64,000 bases of DNA from Bhargavaea ullalensis. GTDB lineage: Bacteria; Bacillota; Bacilli; Bacillales_A; Planococcaceae. A program made the translations under genes and the position numbers. The stretch is from assembly GCF_040545425.1 (NCBI RefSeq), contig NZ_JBEPLW010000009.1; one strand, 5' to 3'. Below the pieces are notes generated by a model that saw only the letters and a program-made list of their open reading frames with translations, did no database searches and had not been told where the DNA came from. Positions 50,179-58,594 of the stretch are shown here, in pieces; position 1 is the first letter of the stretch; every line of letters starts with the position of its first letter.

Positions 50179-52216
50179 CGTAAGAGAAACAAACCGCTCG
50201 ATCCGGACCGATTTTCCGAGGAAGGTCAGGGAGATCAACAATATCTGGATCCCCCTGTCGGACGGAACGCGGCTGTCTGCGAAAATCTGGCTGCCGGAAG
50301 ACGCGGAAACCGATCCGGTGCCGGCTATCCTGGAATATCTTCCATACCGGAAAAACGAATTCACCGCGCTCCGTGACTCGCTTCGCCACCCGTACTTTGC
50401 GGGGCATGGCTACGCGAGCATCCGGGTCGATATCCGGGGTACCGGCGACTCCGACGGGATTTTGTATGACGAATACCTGAAGCAGGAACAGGATGACGCA
50501 CTTGAAATCCTTGAGTGGATCTCCAAACAACCATGGTTCACCGGCAAAATCGGAATGATCGGCAAGTCGTGGGGCGGCTTCAACGGCCTTCAGGTGGCGG
50601 CCCGGCAACCGGAACAGCTCGGCGCCGTCATCACGATCTGTTCAACGGATGACCGCTATGCGGATGATGTCCACTACAAGGGCGGCGTGATGCTTGCTTC
50701 GGACATGCTTTGGTGGGCGTCCACGATGCTTGCCTACAACGCACGGCCGGCAGACCCGGAAGTCGTCGGCGACAGATGGCGGGATATGTGGATGGACCGG
50801 CTTGAAAACACGCCGCCGTTCGTCGAAGAATGGGTGACGCACCAGCGGCGCGACGAATTTTGGAAACACGGATCCGTCTGCGAAGACTACAGCGACATCC
50901 GGGTGCCGGTCATGGCGGTCGGCGGATGGGCGGACGGCTACCCAAACGCGATTCCGCGCATGCTCGAACACCTCAAGGTTCCGAAAAAAGGCATCATCGG
51001 GCCCTGGGCGCACGAATATCCGGAAATGGCGGTCCCGGGCCCGCAGATCGGGTTCCTGCAGGAATGCCTCCGCTGGTGGGACCAGTGGCTGAAGGAAGAA
51101 GAGACCGGCATCATGGAAGAGCCGATGCTCCGTGCCTACATGCAGGACAGCGTGCCGCCGCAGACCGAGTACAGTTTCCGTCCCGGCCGCTGGATCGCGG
51201 AAAATGAGTGGCCGCCTGCCGGACAGCCGGTGAAAAAACTGTATCTGGACGGCACCCGCCTTTCAGGTGAGCCTGCGGAAGCGGAACCGGTCCGGTTGGA
51301 GAATGCGCAGCAGCACGGCCTGCATGCCGGCGTGTATTGCCCGTTCGGACAGCCCGGTGATCTGGCGGGCGACCAGCGCAATGAAAACGGGTTCGCCACA
51401 GTGCTGCGGACCGAGCCGCTCGCCGAACCGGTCGCCATATTCGGCCGTCCGAAGTTCCATGCGGTCCTTTCTTCGGACAAGCCGCAGGCACTGCTCGCCG
51501 TCCGCTTGGATGACGTGGCCCCCGACGGTTCGTCGACGCGCGTGACATGGGGCATGCTGAACTTGACCCACCGGAACAGCGACGAATTCCCGGAAGCCCT
51601 CACGCCGGATGAGAAAGTCGGGGTGACGGTCGAACTCGACGTCGTCGGCTACGAACTCCCGGCGGGACACCGGCTGGAAATCGCCCTGTCCCCGAACTAC
51701 TGGCCGCACGCATGGCCGTCGCCTGAAGAAGCGGTGCTTACGATCTATCCGGGCGAAGACACGCATCTCGCCATCCCGGTGCGCGAGCCGAAAGACATCG
51801 ACGGCGAACTGAAGCCGTTCAAGCCGGCCGAAACCGCACCGGTCCTCGAGCGGGAAATCATGCGCGAAGCGAACCGCACCCGCACCATCTCAAAAGATGT
51901 CGTCTCCGGCGCCTGGGTGCTCGACGACTACTCCGACGAAGGCAAGCGCCGCCTGCCGTCCAACGGCCTTGAGTATGGCAGCACCAACCGCAACGTCTGG
52001 ACCATCCTCGAAGACGATCCGCTGAGCGCGCGTTGTGATTGCGACTGGACCGTCGACGTCGGCCGCGGCGAGTGGCAGACACATGTCGCCACGAAGAGCT
52101 CCATGACAGCGGACAAAGACAATTTCCATCTCTACAACCGCGTCACGGCCTTCGAAGGCGATGAGCAAGTCTTTGATAAGGAATGGAATAAAACAGTCCC
52201 GCGCGACTTCACCTGA
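50168..52216 (+). CDS. CocE/NonD family acyl hydrolase
   Basis: A 682-residue alpha/beta hydrolase of the cocaine esterase / glutaryl-acylase (X-Pro peptidase-like) family. Nucleophile Ser in IGKSWGGFNG, RVDIRGTGDS near residue 95, and a C-terminal jelly-roll domain (from about residue 350). No signal peptide, so it acts on an imported ester or amide. The overlap with a BCCT transporter gene suggests the substrate is a quaternary ammonium or betaine-type ester or amide; this is inference. Confidence 0.85.
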   Translation: MVFNVRETNRSIRTDFPRKVREINNIWIPLSDGTRLSAKIWLPEDAETDPVPAILEYLPYRKNEFTALRDSLRHPYFAGHGYASIRVDIRGTGDSDGILYDEYLKQEQDDALEILEWISKQPWFTGKIGMIGKSWGGFNGLQVAARQPEQLGAVITICSTDDRYADDVHYKGGVMLASDMLWWASTMLAYNARPADPEVVGDRWRDMWMDRLENTPPFVEEWVTHQRRDEFWKHGSVCEDYSDIRVPVMAVGGWADGYPNAIPRMLEHLKVPKKGIIGPWAHEYPEMAVPGPQIGFLQECLRWWDQWLKEEETGIMEEPMLRAYMQDSVPPQTEYSFRPGRWIAENEWPPAGQPVKKLYLDGTRLSGEPAEAEPVRLENAQQHGLHAGVYCPFGQPGDLAGDQRNENGFATVLRTEPLAEPVAIFGRPKFHAVLSSDKPQALLAVRLDDVAPDGSSTRVTWGMLNLTHRNSDEFPEALTPDEKVGVTVELDVVGYELPAGHRLEIALSPNYWPHAWPSPEEAVLTIYPGEDTHLAIPVREPKDIDGELKPFKPAETAPVLEREIMREANRTRTISKDVVSGAWVLDDYSDEGKRRLPSNGLEYGSTNRNVWTILEDDPLSARCDCDWTVDVGRGEWQTHVATKSSMTADKDNFHLYNRVTAFEGDEQVFDKEWNKTVPRDFT

Positions 52217-52228
52217 TGCAAGAATTTC

Positions 52229-52268
52229 AACCCCCCCCGGCAGGCCGAACAGGCCCGCCGGGGGGTTA
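52229..52268 (+). terminator. Terminator of the BCCT-hydrolase operon
   Basis: AACCCCCCCCGGC arm, GCCGGGGGGTT arm with an internal GGCC-rich loop, then ATT. The stem is strong but the T-run is poor. Confidence 0.65.
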
Positions 52269-52307
52269 TTGCTGGATTGGCCACGTTGCATCCGAAATCA
52301 AAATAAA

Positions 52308-52340
52308 TATCTTGATTTCAAGACAATAATCACTTATAGT
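52308..52340 (+). promoter_or_regulatory. Promoter with MhqR-type operator
   Basis: TTGATT (52312), 17 bp, TATAGT (52335) is a good sigma-A promoter. TATCTTGATTTCAAGACA (52308-52325) overlaps the -35 and matches the B. subtilis MhqR operator pattern TATCTCGAATTCGAGATA at 14 of 18 positions. MhqR represses quinone-detoxifying azoreductases and nitroreductases. Confidence 0.55.
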
Positions 52341-52386
52341 AGTAACAGAAAGTAACCAACAACATACCCACAGGGAGGAAAACAAC

Positions 52387-52953
52387 ATGACGGAACAATT
52401 GAACATCGGCATCATTCTCGGCAGCACGCGCGAAGGACGGGTGAGCCCGCAGGTCGGCAGCTGGGTCAAGGAAATTGCAGATGCACGCGGCGATGCGAAT
52501 TATGAAATCATCGATATTGCGGACTTCAAGCTGCCGTTGCTCGGGACGACAGACGGAACGGAGCCGGGCATTGCGGCATGGAATGAAAAACTCGCGGGCC
52601 TCGACGGATTTGTCTTCATCGTCCAGGAATACAACCACAGCATCACGGGCGCACTGAAAAATGCGATCGACTTCGCGCGCGAAGCATGGAACGACAAAGC
52701 GGCCGGCATCGTGAGCTACGGCTCGACGGGCGGCGCGCGTGCTGCGGAACACCTTCGCGGCATCATGGGCGAGCTGAAGATTGCAGATGTCCGTACTCAT
52801 CCGACGCTTTCGCTGTTCACGGACTTCGACAACTTCACTTCGTTCAAACCACAGGAACTTCACCTCGCCAACGTCCATGCGATGCTGGATGAAGTGAACG
52901 CCTGGTCGGGTGCGCTGAAACCGCTCCGCGTTGCACAGCCCGTCGAAAACTGA
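52387..52953 (+). CDS. NAD(P)H-dependent FMN reductase
   Basis: A 188-residue flavodoxin-fold reductase of the FMN_red family: phosphate loop ILGSTREGRVSP, VFIVQEYNHSITGALKNAID for flavin binding and SYGSTGGARAAEHLR. It reduces FMN, quinones or azo compounds. GGGAGGAAAACAAC precedes the ATG. The MhqR-type operator suggests a role in quinone or electrophile detoxification. Confidence 0.88.
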   Translation: MTEQLNIGIILGSTREGRVSPQVGSWVKEIADARGDANYEIIDIADFKLPLLGTTDGTEPGIAAWNEKLAGLDGFVFIVQEYNHSITGALKNAIDFAREAWNDKAAGIVSYGSTGGARAAEHLRGIMGELKIADVRTHPTLSLFTDFDNFTSFKPQELHLANVHAMLDEVNAWSGALKPLRVAQPVEN

Positions 52954-52956
52954 TCA

Positions 52957-52996
52957 AAAATCCCCGGCATGCCCACTCAGGCAAACCGGGGATTTT
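52957..52996. terminator. Bidirectional terminator between FMN reductase and LOV-STAS genes
   Basis: AAAATCCCCGG, 18-nt loop, CCGGGGATTTT, then CTTATT. It ends 1 bp from the LOV-STAS stop codon. Confidence 0.8.
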
Positions 52997-52997
52997 C

Positions 52998-53759
52998 TTA
53001 TTTAACCGCCGCCATCGCTTGGCGGATGGATGAGAATGTGTACAGCTGATCGGCAGGTCCGAGCGCTTCGGAGAGCTTTCGGGCGATGATCGGCGAAATG
53101 CCCGTGATGTAAAGCCGGCAACCCATGAGCTTCAGCACGTTCTGGATATGCAGGAAGTTGATCGCAGGCGTATCGTCTTCCCAGTAGAGGCCGGTGACGT
53201 CTAGGATAACATGGAGAGTGTGGTGCTCCTGCACGTAATCGCTCAGCTTCATGCTCAGCAAACTGAACCGCTCCTCAGTCATGACGCCCGTGATGGCGAC
53301 GGCGGCCGTCTCTTCCTCGACAGACAGGATCGGAAGGGCCAGCTGATCGATGAGCGCCTCTTTCTCGGAAATTTCCCGCATCTGCCTCCGCTCTACTGTC
53401 ACATCGGTCTGGGTGCCTGTGAAGTACAGCTTCCCGTCCACCCGGATCGGCTCAATCTGCAGACGGTTCCAGAACGGTCTGCCGTCTTTGCGATAGTTTT
53501 TAAGCGTTACGGTGATGGACTGTTCATTGCGGACGGCCTCCCTGATTTTACGGAGATCCTCCCTGTTCGTCTTCTCCCCCTGCAGAAAACGGCAGTTCCG
53601 GCCGATCGTTTCTTCCGGAGAATAGCCGGTGAGCGTCTCGAACGTGCGATTGGCGAAAATGACCGGATTGTCCTCCTGGGCCGGATCGGTGACGATTGCC
53701 GCCGTCTTGCTGCCGTCGAGCATCGCCTTCAGCAGCCGGATTTGAATTTCGTCTTCCAT
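52998..53759 (-). CDS. ytvA: LOV-STAS blue-light photoreceptor (YtvA-like)
   Basis: The N-terminal LOV domain (about 15-120) has the photoactive Cys56 in GRNCRFLQG, plus AIVTDPAQEDNPVIFANRTF and the FMN-contact ENPIR-like RDGRPFWN region. The C-terminal STAS domain (about 140-253) contains VILDVTGLYWEDD and ITGISPIIARKL. Size, order and sequence follow B. subtilis YtvA, which feeds light into the stressosome and sigma-B. ATG 53759 gives a protein of YtvA length; a GTG at 53777 is possible and closer to the GGGG site. Confidence 0.88.
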   Translation of the reverse strand: MEDEIQIRLLKAMLDGSKTAAIVTDPAQEDNPVIFANRTFETLTGYSPEETIGRNCRFLQGEKTNREDLRKIREAVRNEQSITVTLKNYRKDGRPFWNRLQIEPIRVDGKLYFTGTQTDVTVERRQMREISEKEALIDQLALPILSVEEETAAVAITGVMTEERFSLLSMKLSDYVQEHHTLHVILDVTGLYWEDDTPAINFLHIQNVLKLMGCRLYITGISPIIARKLSEALGPADQLYTFSSIRQAMAAVK

Positions 53760-53878
53760 CTTGATGATCGGTCCCACCCCTTTTCGACTGATTTTTCTAT
53801 ATCGTATCATATATTCCAAACATGAACGCCCGAAACTGCATCTTTTCGGGTACAATCAGACAAAAGGGGGAATCCTGC

Positions 53879-54682
53879 ATGATCCGGACCATCATCTTTG
53901 ACTTGGACGATACACTGCTGTGGGACAAGAAAAGCATCGGGACGGCCTTTGACCGGACGTGCCGGTACGCCGCCGACACAGTCGGCACGGATGCGTCGGC
54001 ACTGGAACTGGCTGTCCGGGAAGCGGCACGCGGCCTTTATGCTTCATATGATACATATGAATTCACACAGAGGATCGGCATCAACCCGTTTGAGGGGCTT
54101 TGGGGGACGTTTGACGATCCCGGCGAGGATTTCGGCCGGATGAAGGCGCGGAGCCCGGAATACCGGCAGGAATCTTGGACGGGCGGGCTGAAAGCGCTCG
54201 GCATCGATGACCCGGCGCTCGGCGCGGAACTGGCGGAACGCTTTGTCGAAGAGCGCCGGAAAGCGCCGTTCATCTATGAAGAAACATTCGATGTCCTGGA
54301 CCGTCTCAGGGAAACCTGCCGGCTCGTTCTGCTCACGAACGGCGCGCCGTCGCTTCAGCGGGAAAAGCTGGCCATCACGCCGGAGCTGGAGCCGTATTTT
54401 GACTTGATCGTCATATCGGGCGCGTTCGGAAGGGGCAAGCCGGACACCTCCATTTTCCGGCATGTCCTGGAAGAGACGGGAACAGACGCAGGGGAAGCGA
54501 TCATGGTGGGCGACAATCTGCTCACGGACATACTTGGTGCGGGAAGGGCGGGCATCCGCTCGGTCTGGATCAACCGGGAAGGAAAAGAAAAGCTGCCGGA
54601 CGCCGATCCGACGTTTGAAATCGGCCATCTCGGCGAACTTCATGGAATTTTGGACACCCTGTCCGCGGATTCCGGCCGATAA
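53879..54682 (+). CDS. HAD superfamily hydrolase
   Basis: A 267-residue haloacid dehalogenase-type phosphatase. Motif I IFDLDDTLLWD with the nucleophile Asp near residue 8, motif II VLLTNGAP, motif III Lys in GRGKPDTSIF, and motif IV VGDNLLTDILGA. The large cap places it in subfamily I, close to YsaA/phosphoglycolate or pyrimidine nucleotidase types. AAAAGGGGG precedes the ATG. Substrate unknown. Confidence 0.85.
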   Translation: MIRTIIFDLDDTLLWDKKSIGTAFDRTCRYAADTVGTDASALELAVREAARGLYASYDTYEFTQRIGINPFEGLWGTFDDPGEDFGRMKARSPEYRQESWTGGLKALGIDDPALGAELAERFVEERRKAPFIYEETFDVLDRLRETCRLVLLTNGAPSLQREKLAITPELEPYFDLIVISGAFGRGKPDTSIFRHVLEETGTDAGEAIMVGDNLLTDILGAGRAGIRSVWINREGKEKLPDADPTFEIGHLGELHGILDTLSADSGR

Positions 54683-54684
54683 GA

Positions 54685-54714
54685 AACCCCCGGGCAATCG
54701 AATGCCCGGGGGTT
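54685..54714. terminator. Terminator between the HAD and serA genes
   Basis: AACCCCCGGGC, 8-nt loop, GCCCGGGGGTT. Convergent genes share it. Confidence 0.8.
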
Positions 54715-54727
54715 CTCGATCGTTCAG

Positions 54728-56347
54728 TTAAAGATCGACCGTGCGGACGGCATAGATGTCATCGATCTCAAGAAGCCGCCCGACTTCTTCCGGCTGCACT
54801 TCGTTGTCGACGGTGAGCATCATAATCGCATCGCCGCCGGCTTCGGAGCGGCCGACCTGCATCGTCGCGATGTTGATGTTTTCCTCGGCAAGCAGCATGC
54901 CGACCCGTCCGATTGCGCCCGGCTGGTCTTTGTGGCGGATGAGGAGCAGATGCCCCTCCGGAGAGACATCGACTGCGTAGTCATCGACTTTCACGATTCG
55001 GGCGCCGAATCCGTTCAGCAGGGTGCCGGAGACACGGTGGAAGACCTCGCCGGTTTTTGCTTCCACTGTGATGAGCTGCTGGAACCCTTTGCTGTTGGCG
55101 GTTTTGTGCTCGCTCACATTGATCTGGAACGAGTCGGCGAGGAATTTTGCATTGACGTCATTCACATGAGAGCCGAGATTCCGCTTGAGCAGGCCTTTCA
55201 GGGCATTCCGGGTGAGCGGGCGGACGTCGTAATCGGCCAGTTCACCCGCATACTTGACGCTCACTTCGGTGACCGGCTGGTCGGAAAGCCGTGACAGGAA
55301 CGTGCCGAGGCTTTCTGCCAGGTTGAAGAAGGGTTCGATTTTTGCGAGTGCTTCTTTCGAAAGGGACGGCAGGTTCACGGGATTTTTGACCGGCTCTCCC
55401 GACAGGAATCGGATAACATCCCGGCCGACGTCGATTGCGACGCTTTCCTGCGCCTCGATCGTGCTGGCGCCAAGGTGCGGAGTGGCGATCACCTGCGGCA
55501 GTTCGAGCAGGCGGTGGCCGGTGAACGGCTCGCTTTCCATCACGTCGAGCGCAGCGCCTGCCACTTTGCCCGCCTTCACCGCTTCATAAAGCGCGCCTTC
55601 ATCGATGATGCCGCCGCGGGCACAGTTGACGATCCGGACGCCGTCTTTCATCTTCTCAAAAGCTCCGGCGTTGAGCAGGTGGCGGGTTTCCTTCATGAGC
55701 GGCGTGTGGACGGTGATGAAATCCGCTGCCCGGATCACTTCCTCGAACGTGCCGGCCGAGATGCCCATTTCTTTCGCCCGTTCTTCAGTGAGGAAAGGAT
55801 CGAATGCGATGACGTTCATCCGCTGGCCCTTCGCGCGCCGGGCGACCTCCGCGCCGATCCGGCCGAGGCCGACGATGCCGAGTGTCTTGTCTTTCAGTTC
55901 GACGCCGACAAACGCCTTTCGGTCCCACTTGCCTTCAAGCAGGGAGCGATGGGCCTGAGGAATGTTGCGGGCGAGCGACGTCATCATGGCGATCGTGTGC
56001 TCCGCGGCGGAATTCGTGTTTCCGTCGGGCGCATTCACGACGATGATGCCTCGCTCGGTCGCCGCTTCCAGGTCGATGTTGTCGACGCCGACGCCGGCAC
56101 GCCCGATGATCTTCAGGCTGTCGGCCGCTTCGATCACTTCGCGGGTTACCTGCGTGCCGCTGCGGACGATCAGCGCATCTGCGGTTTTGACGGCCCCGAG
56201 AAGTTCTTCGCGGGTGAGGCCGGTGCAGATGTCGAGTTCGATACCTTCGGCCGCACGCAGCGGCTGAAGGCCGTCTTCGCTGAGCGGATCGGTGATGAGG
56301 AGGACGGCGTTTTTCGTTTCGGGTTTCGCTTCGGCGATGGCACTCAT
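54728..56347 (-). CDS. serA: D-3-phosphoglycerate dehydrogenase
   Basis: This is the first enzyme of serine synthesis, oxidising 3-phosphoglycerate to 3-phosphohydroxypyruvate with NAD+. Its 539 residues carry the substrate/NAD domains with IVGLGRIGAEVARRA, the catalytic Arg-Glu-His set including NCARGGIIDEGAL and TPHLGASTIEAQ, an intervening domain and a C-terminal ACT domain (LLLIRHKDQPGAIGRVG). The long form is typical of Bacillus. It overlaps the aminotransferase gene by 4 bp and shares its T-box control. Confidence 0.95.
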   Translation of the reverse strand: MSAIAEAKPETKNAVLLITDPLSEDGLQPLRAAEGIELDICTGLTREELLGAVKTADALIVRSGTQVTREVIEAADSLKIIGRAGVGVDNIDLEAATERGIIVVNAPDGNTNSAAEHTIAMMTSLARNIPQAHRSLLEGKWDRKAFVGVELKDKTLGIVGLGRIGAEVARRAKGQRMNVIAFDPFLTEERAKEMGISAGTFEEVIRAADFITVHTPLMKETRHLLNAGAFEKMKDGVRIVNCARGGIIDEGALYEAVKAGKVAGAALDVMESEPFTGHRLLELPQVIATPHLGASTIEAQESVAIDVGRDVIRFLSGEPVKNPVNLPSLSKEALAKIEPFFNLAESLGTFLSRLSDQPVTEVSVKYAGELADYDVRPLTRNALKGLLKRNLGSHVNDVNAKFLADSFQINVSEHKTANSKGFQQLITVEAKTGEVFHRVSGTLLNGFGARIVKVDDYAVDVSPEGHLLLIRHKDQPGAIGRVGMLLAEENINIATMQVGRSEAGGDAIMMLTVDNEVQPEEVGRLLEIDDIYAVRTVDL

Positions 56348-57507
56348 TTCGGCTGATCCCCTTTCTGGAGGTAAACTTGCTGGGCGGCGGCGGTGCCCTT
56401 GCCCGGTTCGATCTGCTTGCCGGATCGGATCATGCCGAGTTCGAACAGGGCGATCATCTGGAGCACATCTGCGGGGGAGCAGTAGCCCATATGCCCCACA
56501 CGGAAAATCTTCCCTTTCAGTTCACCCTGGCCGCTGGCGACGGAAAGACCGAACTCGCTGCTGATGAGGCTGCGGAACTGCTCCGCGTCAAAATCGGGTT
56601 TCACGGCCGTAACGGTCGGCGAAGCGGCTTTATCCGTCGTGAGGAGCGGGACGCCGTGTGCCTTGAATGCCACCCTCACCATGTCACGCATCAGTTCATG
56701 GCGCGCCGCGACTTCGGCAATCCCTTCTTTTTCGATCAGTTCCAGCGCCCGGTCGAGACCGTACAGGAGAGAGATGGCCGGCGTGAAAGGGGTCGTGTTG
56801 TGCCGGATGCTGTCCCGGTACTGGACAAGGTCAAGGTAAAACCCGCGTTCCGGGTTCGCCTCGATCTGCTTCCAGGCCCGTTCGCTCACGGCAGCGAACA
56901 TGAGTCCCGGCGGAAGCATCATCGCTTTTTGCGAACCGGTGACGAGGACGTCGAGTCCCCATTCGTCCATCTTGGCTTCAACGCCGCCGATGATCGAGAC
57001 GCCGTCCGCGATGACGAGGGCGTCCGATTCTTCCCGGACGACTTTGGCCAGTTCCGCGACCGGGTTCACGACGCCGGTCGACGTTTCGCAGTAAGTCGCG
57101 ATGACGGCTTTCACATCCGGATGCTCCTTCAGCATCCCGCGCACATGTTCGGGGTCAAACGCTTCTCCCCAAACGGTTTCGTAGCGGTGGACGAGGATGC
57201 CGTGTGCATGGCAGATCTTCTCGAAACGGGCCCCGAACGAGCCGGAGATGATCACGATGGCTTCTTCGCCGCGGCGGACGGTGTTGATCGCAGCCGCCTC
57301 GAGGCCGGACGTCCCGCTGCCGGCGACGATCAGGACATCCTGGTCTGTTCCGAAGACTTTCCTGAGGCGGGGCCGGATCTTCGCCTGCAGGTCATCGGTC
57401 ACTGCAGCCCGGTGGCCCACCATCGGCTTGGTCATTGCCCGTTCCACACTCGGCGGGATCGGTGTCGGTCCCGGAATCCGCAAATATTGTTGGTCTTGAA
57501 GCATCAT
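56344..57507 (-). CDS. Class V aminotransferase (serine biosynthesis type)
   Basis: A 387-residue PLP aminotransferase of the serine-pyruvate/alanine-glyoxylate family. The PLP Lys is in LVTGSQKAMMLPPG; IPGPTPIPPSV begins the protein, and IADGVSIIGG carries the PLP-N1 Asp. Its operon with serA and T-box control suggest it supplies the transamination step normally done by SerC, or interconverts serine and hydroxypyruvate. No serC or serB lies in the window. AAGGAGGAG precedes the paired ATG codons at 57507/57504. Confidence 0.82.
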   Translation of the reverse strand: MMLQDQQYLRIPGPTPIPPSVERAMTKPMVGHRAAVTDDLQAKIRPRLRKVFGTDQDVLIVAGSGTSGLEAAAINTVRRGEEAIVIISGSFGARFEKICHAHGILVHRYETVWGEAFDPEHVRGMLKEHPDVKAVIATYCETSTGVVNPVAELAKVVREESDALVIADGVSIIGGVEAKMDEWGLDVLVTGSQKAMMLPPGLMFAAVSERAWKQIEANPERGFYLDLVQYRDSIRHNTTPFTPAISLLYGLDRALELIEKEGIAEVAARHELMRDMVRVAFKAHGVPLLTTDKAASPTVTAVKPDFDAEQFRSLISSEFGLSVASGQGELKGKIFRVGHMGYCSPADVLQMIALFELGMIRSGKQIEPGKGTAAAQQVYLQKGDQPK

Positions 57508-57529
57508 GAATCTCCTCCTTCAGTGAATG

Positions 57530-57792
57530 AAAAAAAGCCACTCGTCTCCCTGCATCAGTTGTGCAAGGGGCGAATGGCTCTTGGCCTCGCGGTGCCACCC
57601 TCATTTGCTGCGCGCCTTCGCGGCAGCCTTCGTTCGCATGCGTAACGGGCATGTGCCGGACGGGCCTACTGAAAATGGTTCGGCCCGCCAATCTCTCCGG
57701 AGCGGAACAGATGAACGGGACTGCCGGCTCGCACCTGCCGCCGGCTCTCTGAAAGTCCTCCGATCATCCGCATGTCTCCCTCACAATTGTTC
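57530..57792 (-). promoter_or_regulatory. T-box riboswitch upstream of the aminotransferase-serA operon
   Basis: The conserved T-box AGGGTGGCACCGCG reads on the minus strand at 57601-57588. Downstream, an AGCCATTCGCCCCTTGCA arm pairs with TGCAGGGAGACGAGTGGCT, followed by seven T residues (terminator, 57579-57530); the T-box itself allows the alternative antiterminator. Upstream, Stem I can be drawn with GCGGA/TCCGC and GGACT/AGTCC pairs. The bulge CGTTCATCTGT contains TCA, a Ser codon, as the best specifier candidate. Uncharged tRNA(Ser) would then switch on the operon. Confidence 0.85.
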
Positions 57793-58075
57793 GGTCAATT
57801 ATGAAATTATGAATAATCTTAGCACGTTAAAGGCGGATGTCAACCCTTTTCATACATTCGTCTTTAAAAGTTTTATAGCGGTATAATCAACAGATTCATC
57901 AAAAAAACGAACAGATAACGATTGAAAACGCTTTAATATTCCGTTAACGTTCGTGTTTTTGAGGGCTGATTACTGCAGAACCGTGTTCGCGGCGATACAT
58001 CTTGACCGGCGTCAAGGCAGTCTATTGCCTTTGGTCTTACACTGGAGTCAAACAAAGGGAAAGGTCGTGTCGGAC
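57793..58075. other. Gene-free divergent region
   Basis: An AT-rich stretch between the T-box operon and the next gene. TATAAT at 57892-57897 is a possible rightward -10. CTTGAC-CGGC-GTCAAG at 58001-58016 is a perfect 6-bp inverted repeat of the kind bound by Fnr/Dnr-type regulators, 60 bp before the gene. No other structure recognised. Confidence 0.4.
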
Positions 58076-58573
58076 ATGGGTTTGACAGTCCACCAGATGC
58101 TGCTCGGCGTCCATATCCTGTTCGGACTCATTTGGGTCGGCGGGATTCTGTTTGTCGGCTGGGGGGTATTTCCGGCGGTGAAAAAACTGGATTTTTCCCA
58201 TCAGCAGCAATTCCTCGAGTCACTCATGGGCTGGACGCACCGGCTGCTGTCGCTGGCGGGGGCTGCCGTCATTGCAACCGGCGTGCTGCTCGGGACGGCA
58301 TTCGGGCCGATCCGGGAATGGGGCACGCTCTGGACCACCTCGTACGGGATCCATTTCATGCTCGCCTTCGGACTCGGAATTCTCACGCTCGGCTGGGGGG
58401 CATTCGTCAGCTACCGGTACTCCATGCGGGTGATCCGCAACCGGACGCTTTGGAGCATGGCGGGCCGCGGCTATCCGATGCTCCTCAACCGGGCCATGCG
58501 GCGGGTGACGGCCGTCTCGGGTGTGGAAGTGCTCGGATTCGTTTCACTGCTCGTCGCCATGCTGACTTTTTGA
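58076..58573 (+). CDS. Four-helix membrane protein, unknown
   Basis: A 165-residue integral membrane protein with four predicted helices. Conserved-looking His residues lie in VHQMLLGVHILFGLIWVGG, WTHRLLSLAG and YGIHFMLAFG, placed in helices as in heme- or copper-binding CopD-like four-helix proteins. ATG 58076 or GTG 58067 could be the start. It is 21 bp upstream of the prenyltransferase gene and probably in the same operon. Confidence 0.65.
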   Translation: MGLTVHQMLLGVHILFGLIWVGGILFVGWGVFPAVKKLDFSHQQQFLESLMGWTHRLLSLAGAAVIATGVLLGTAFGPIREWGTLWTTSYGIHFMLAFGLGILTLGWGAFVSYRYSMRVIRNRTLWSMAGRGYPMLLNRAMRRVTAVSGVEVLGFVSLLVAMLTF

Positions 58574-58594
58574 AAAGAGAAAGAGGGGATCGCC

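Noticed and set aside
53760..53855. Longer N-terminus of the LOV-STAS protein
   Set aside because: The upstream frame reads through the intergenic region with no ribosome site at its start and exceeds the length of YtvA.
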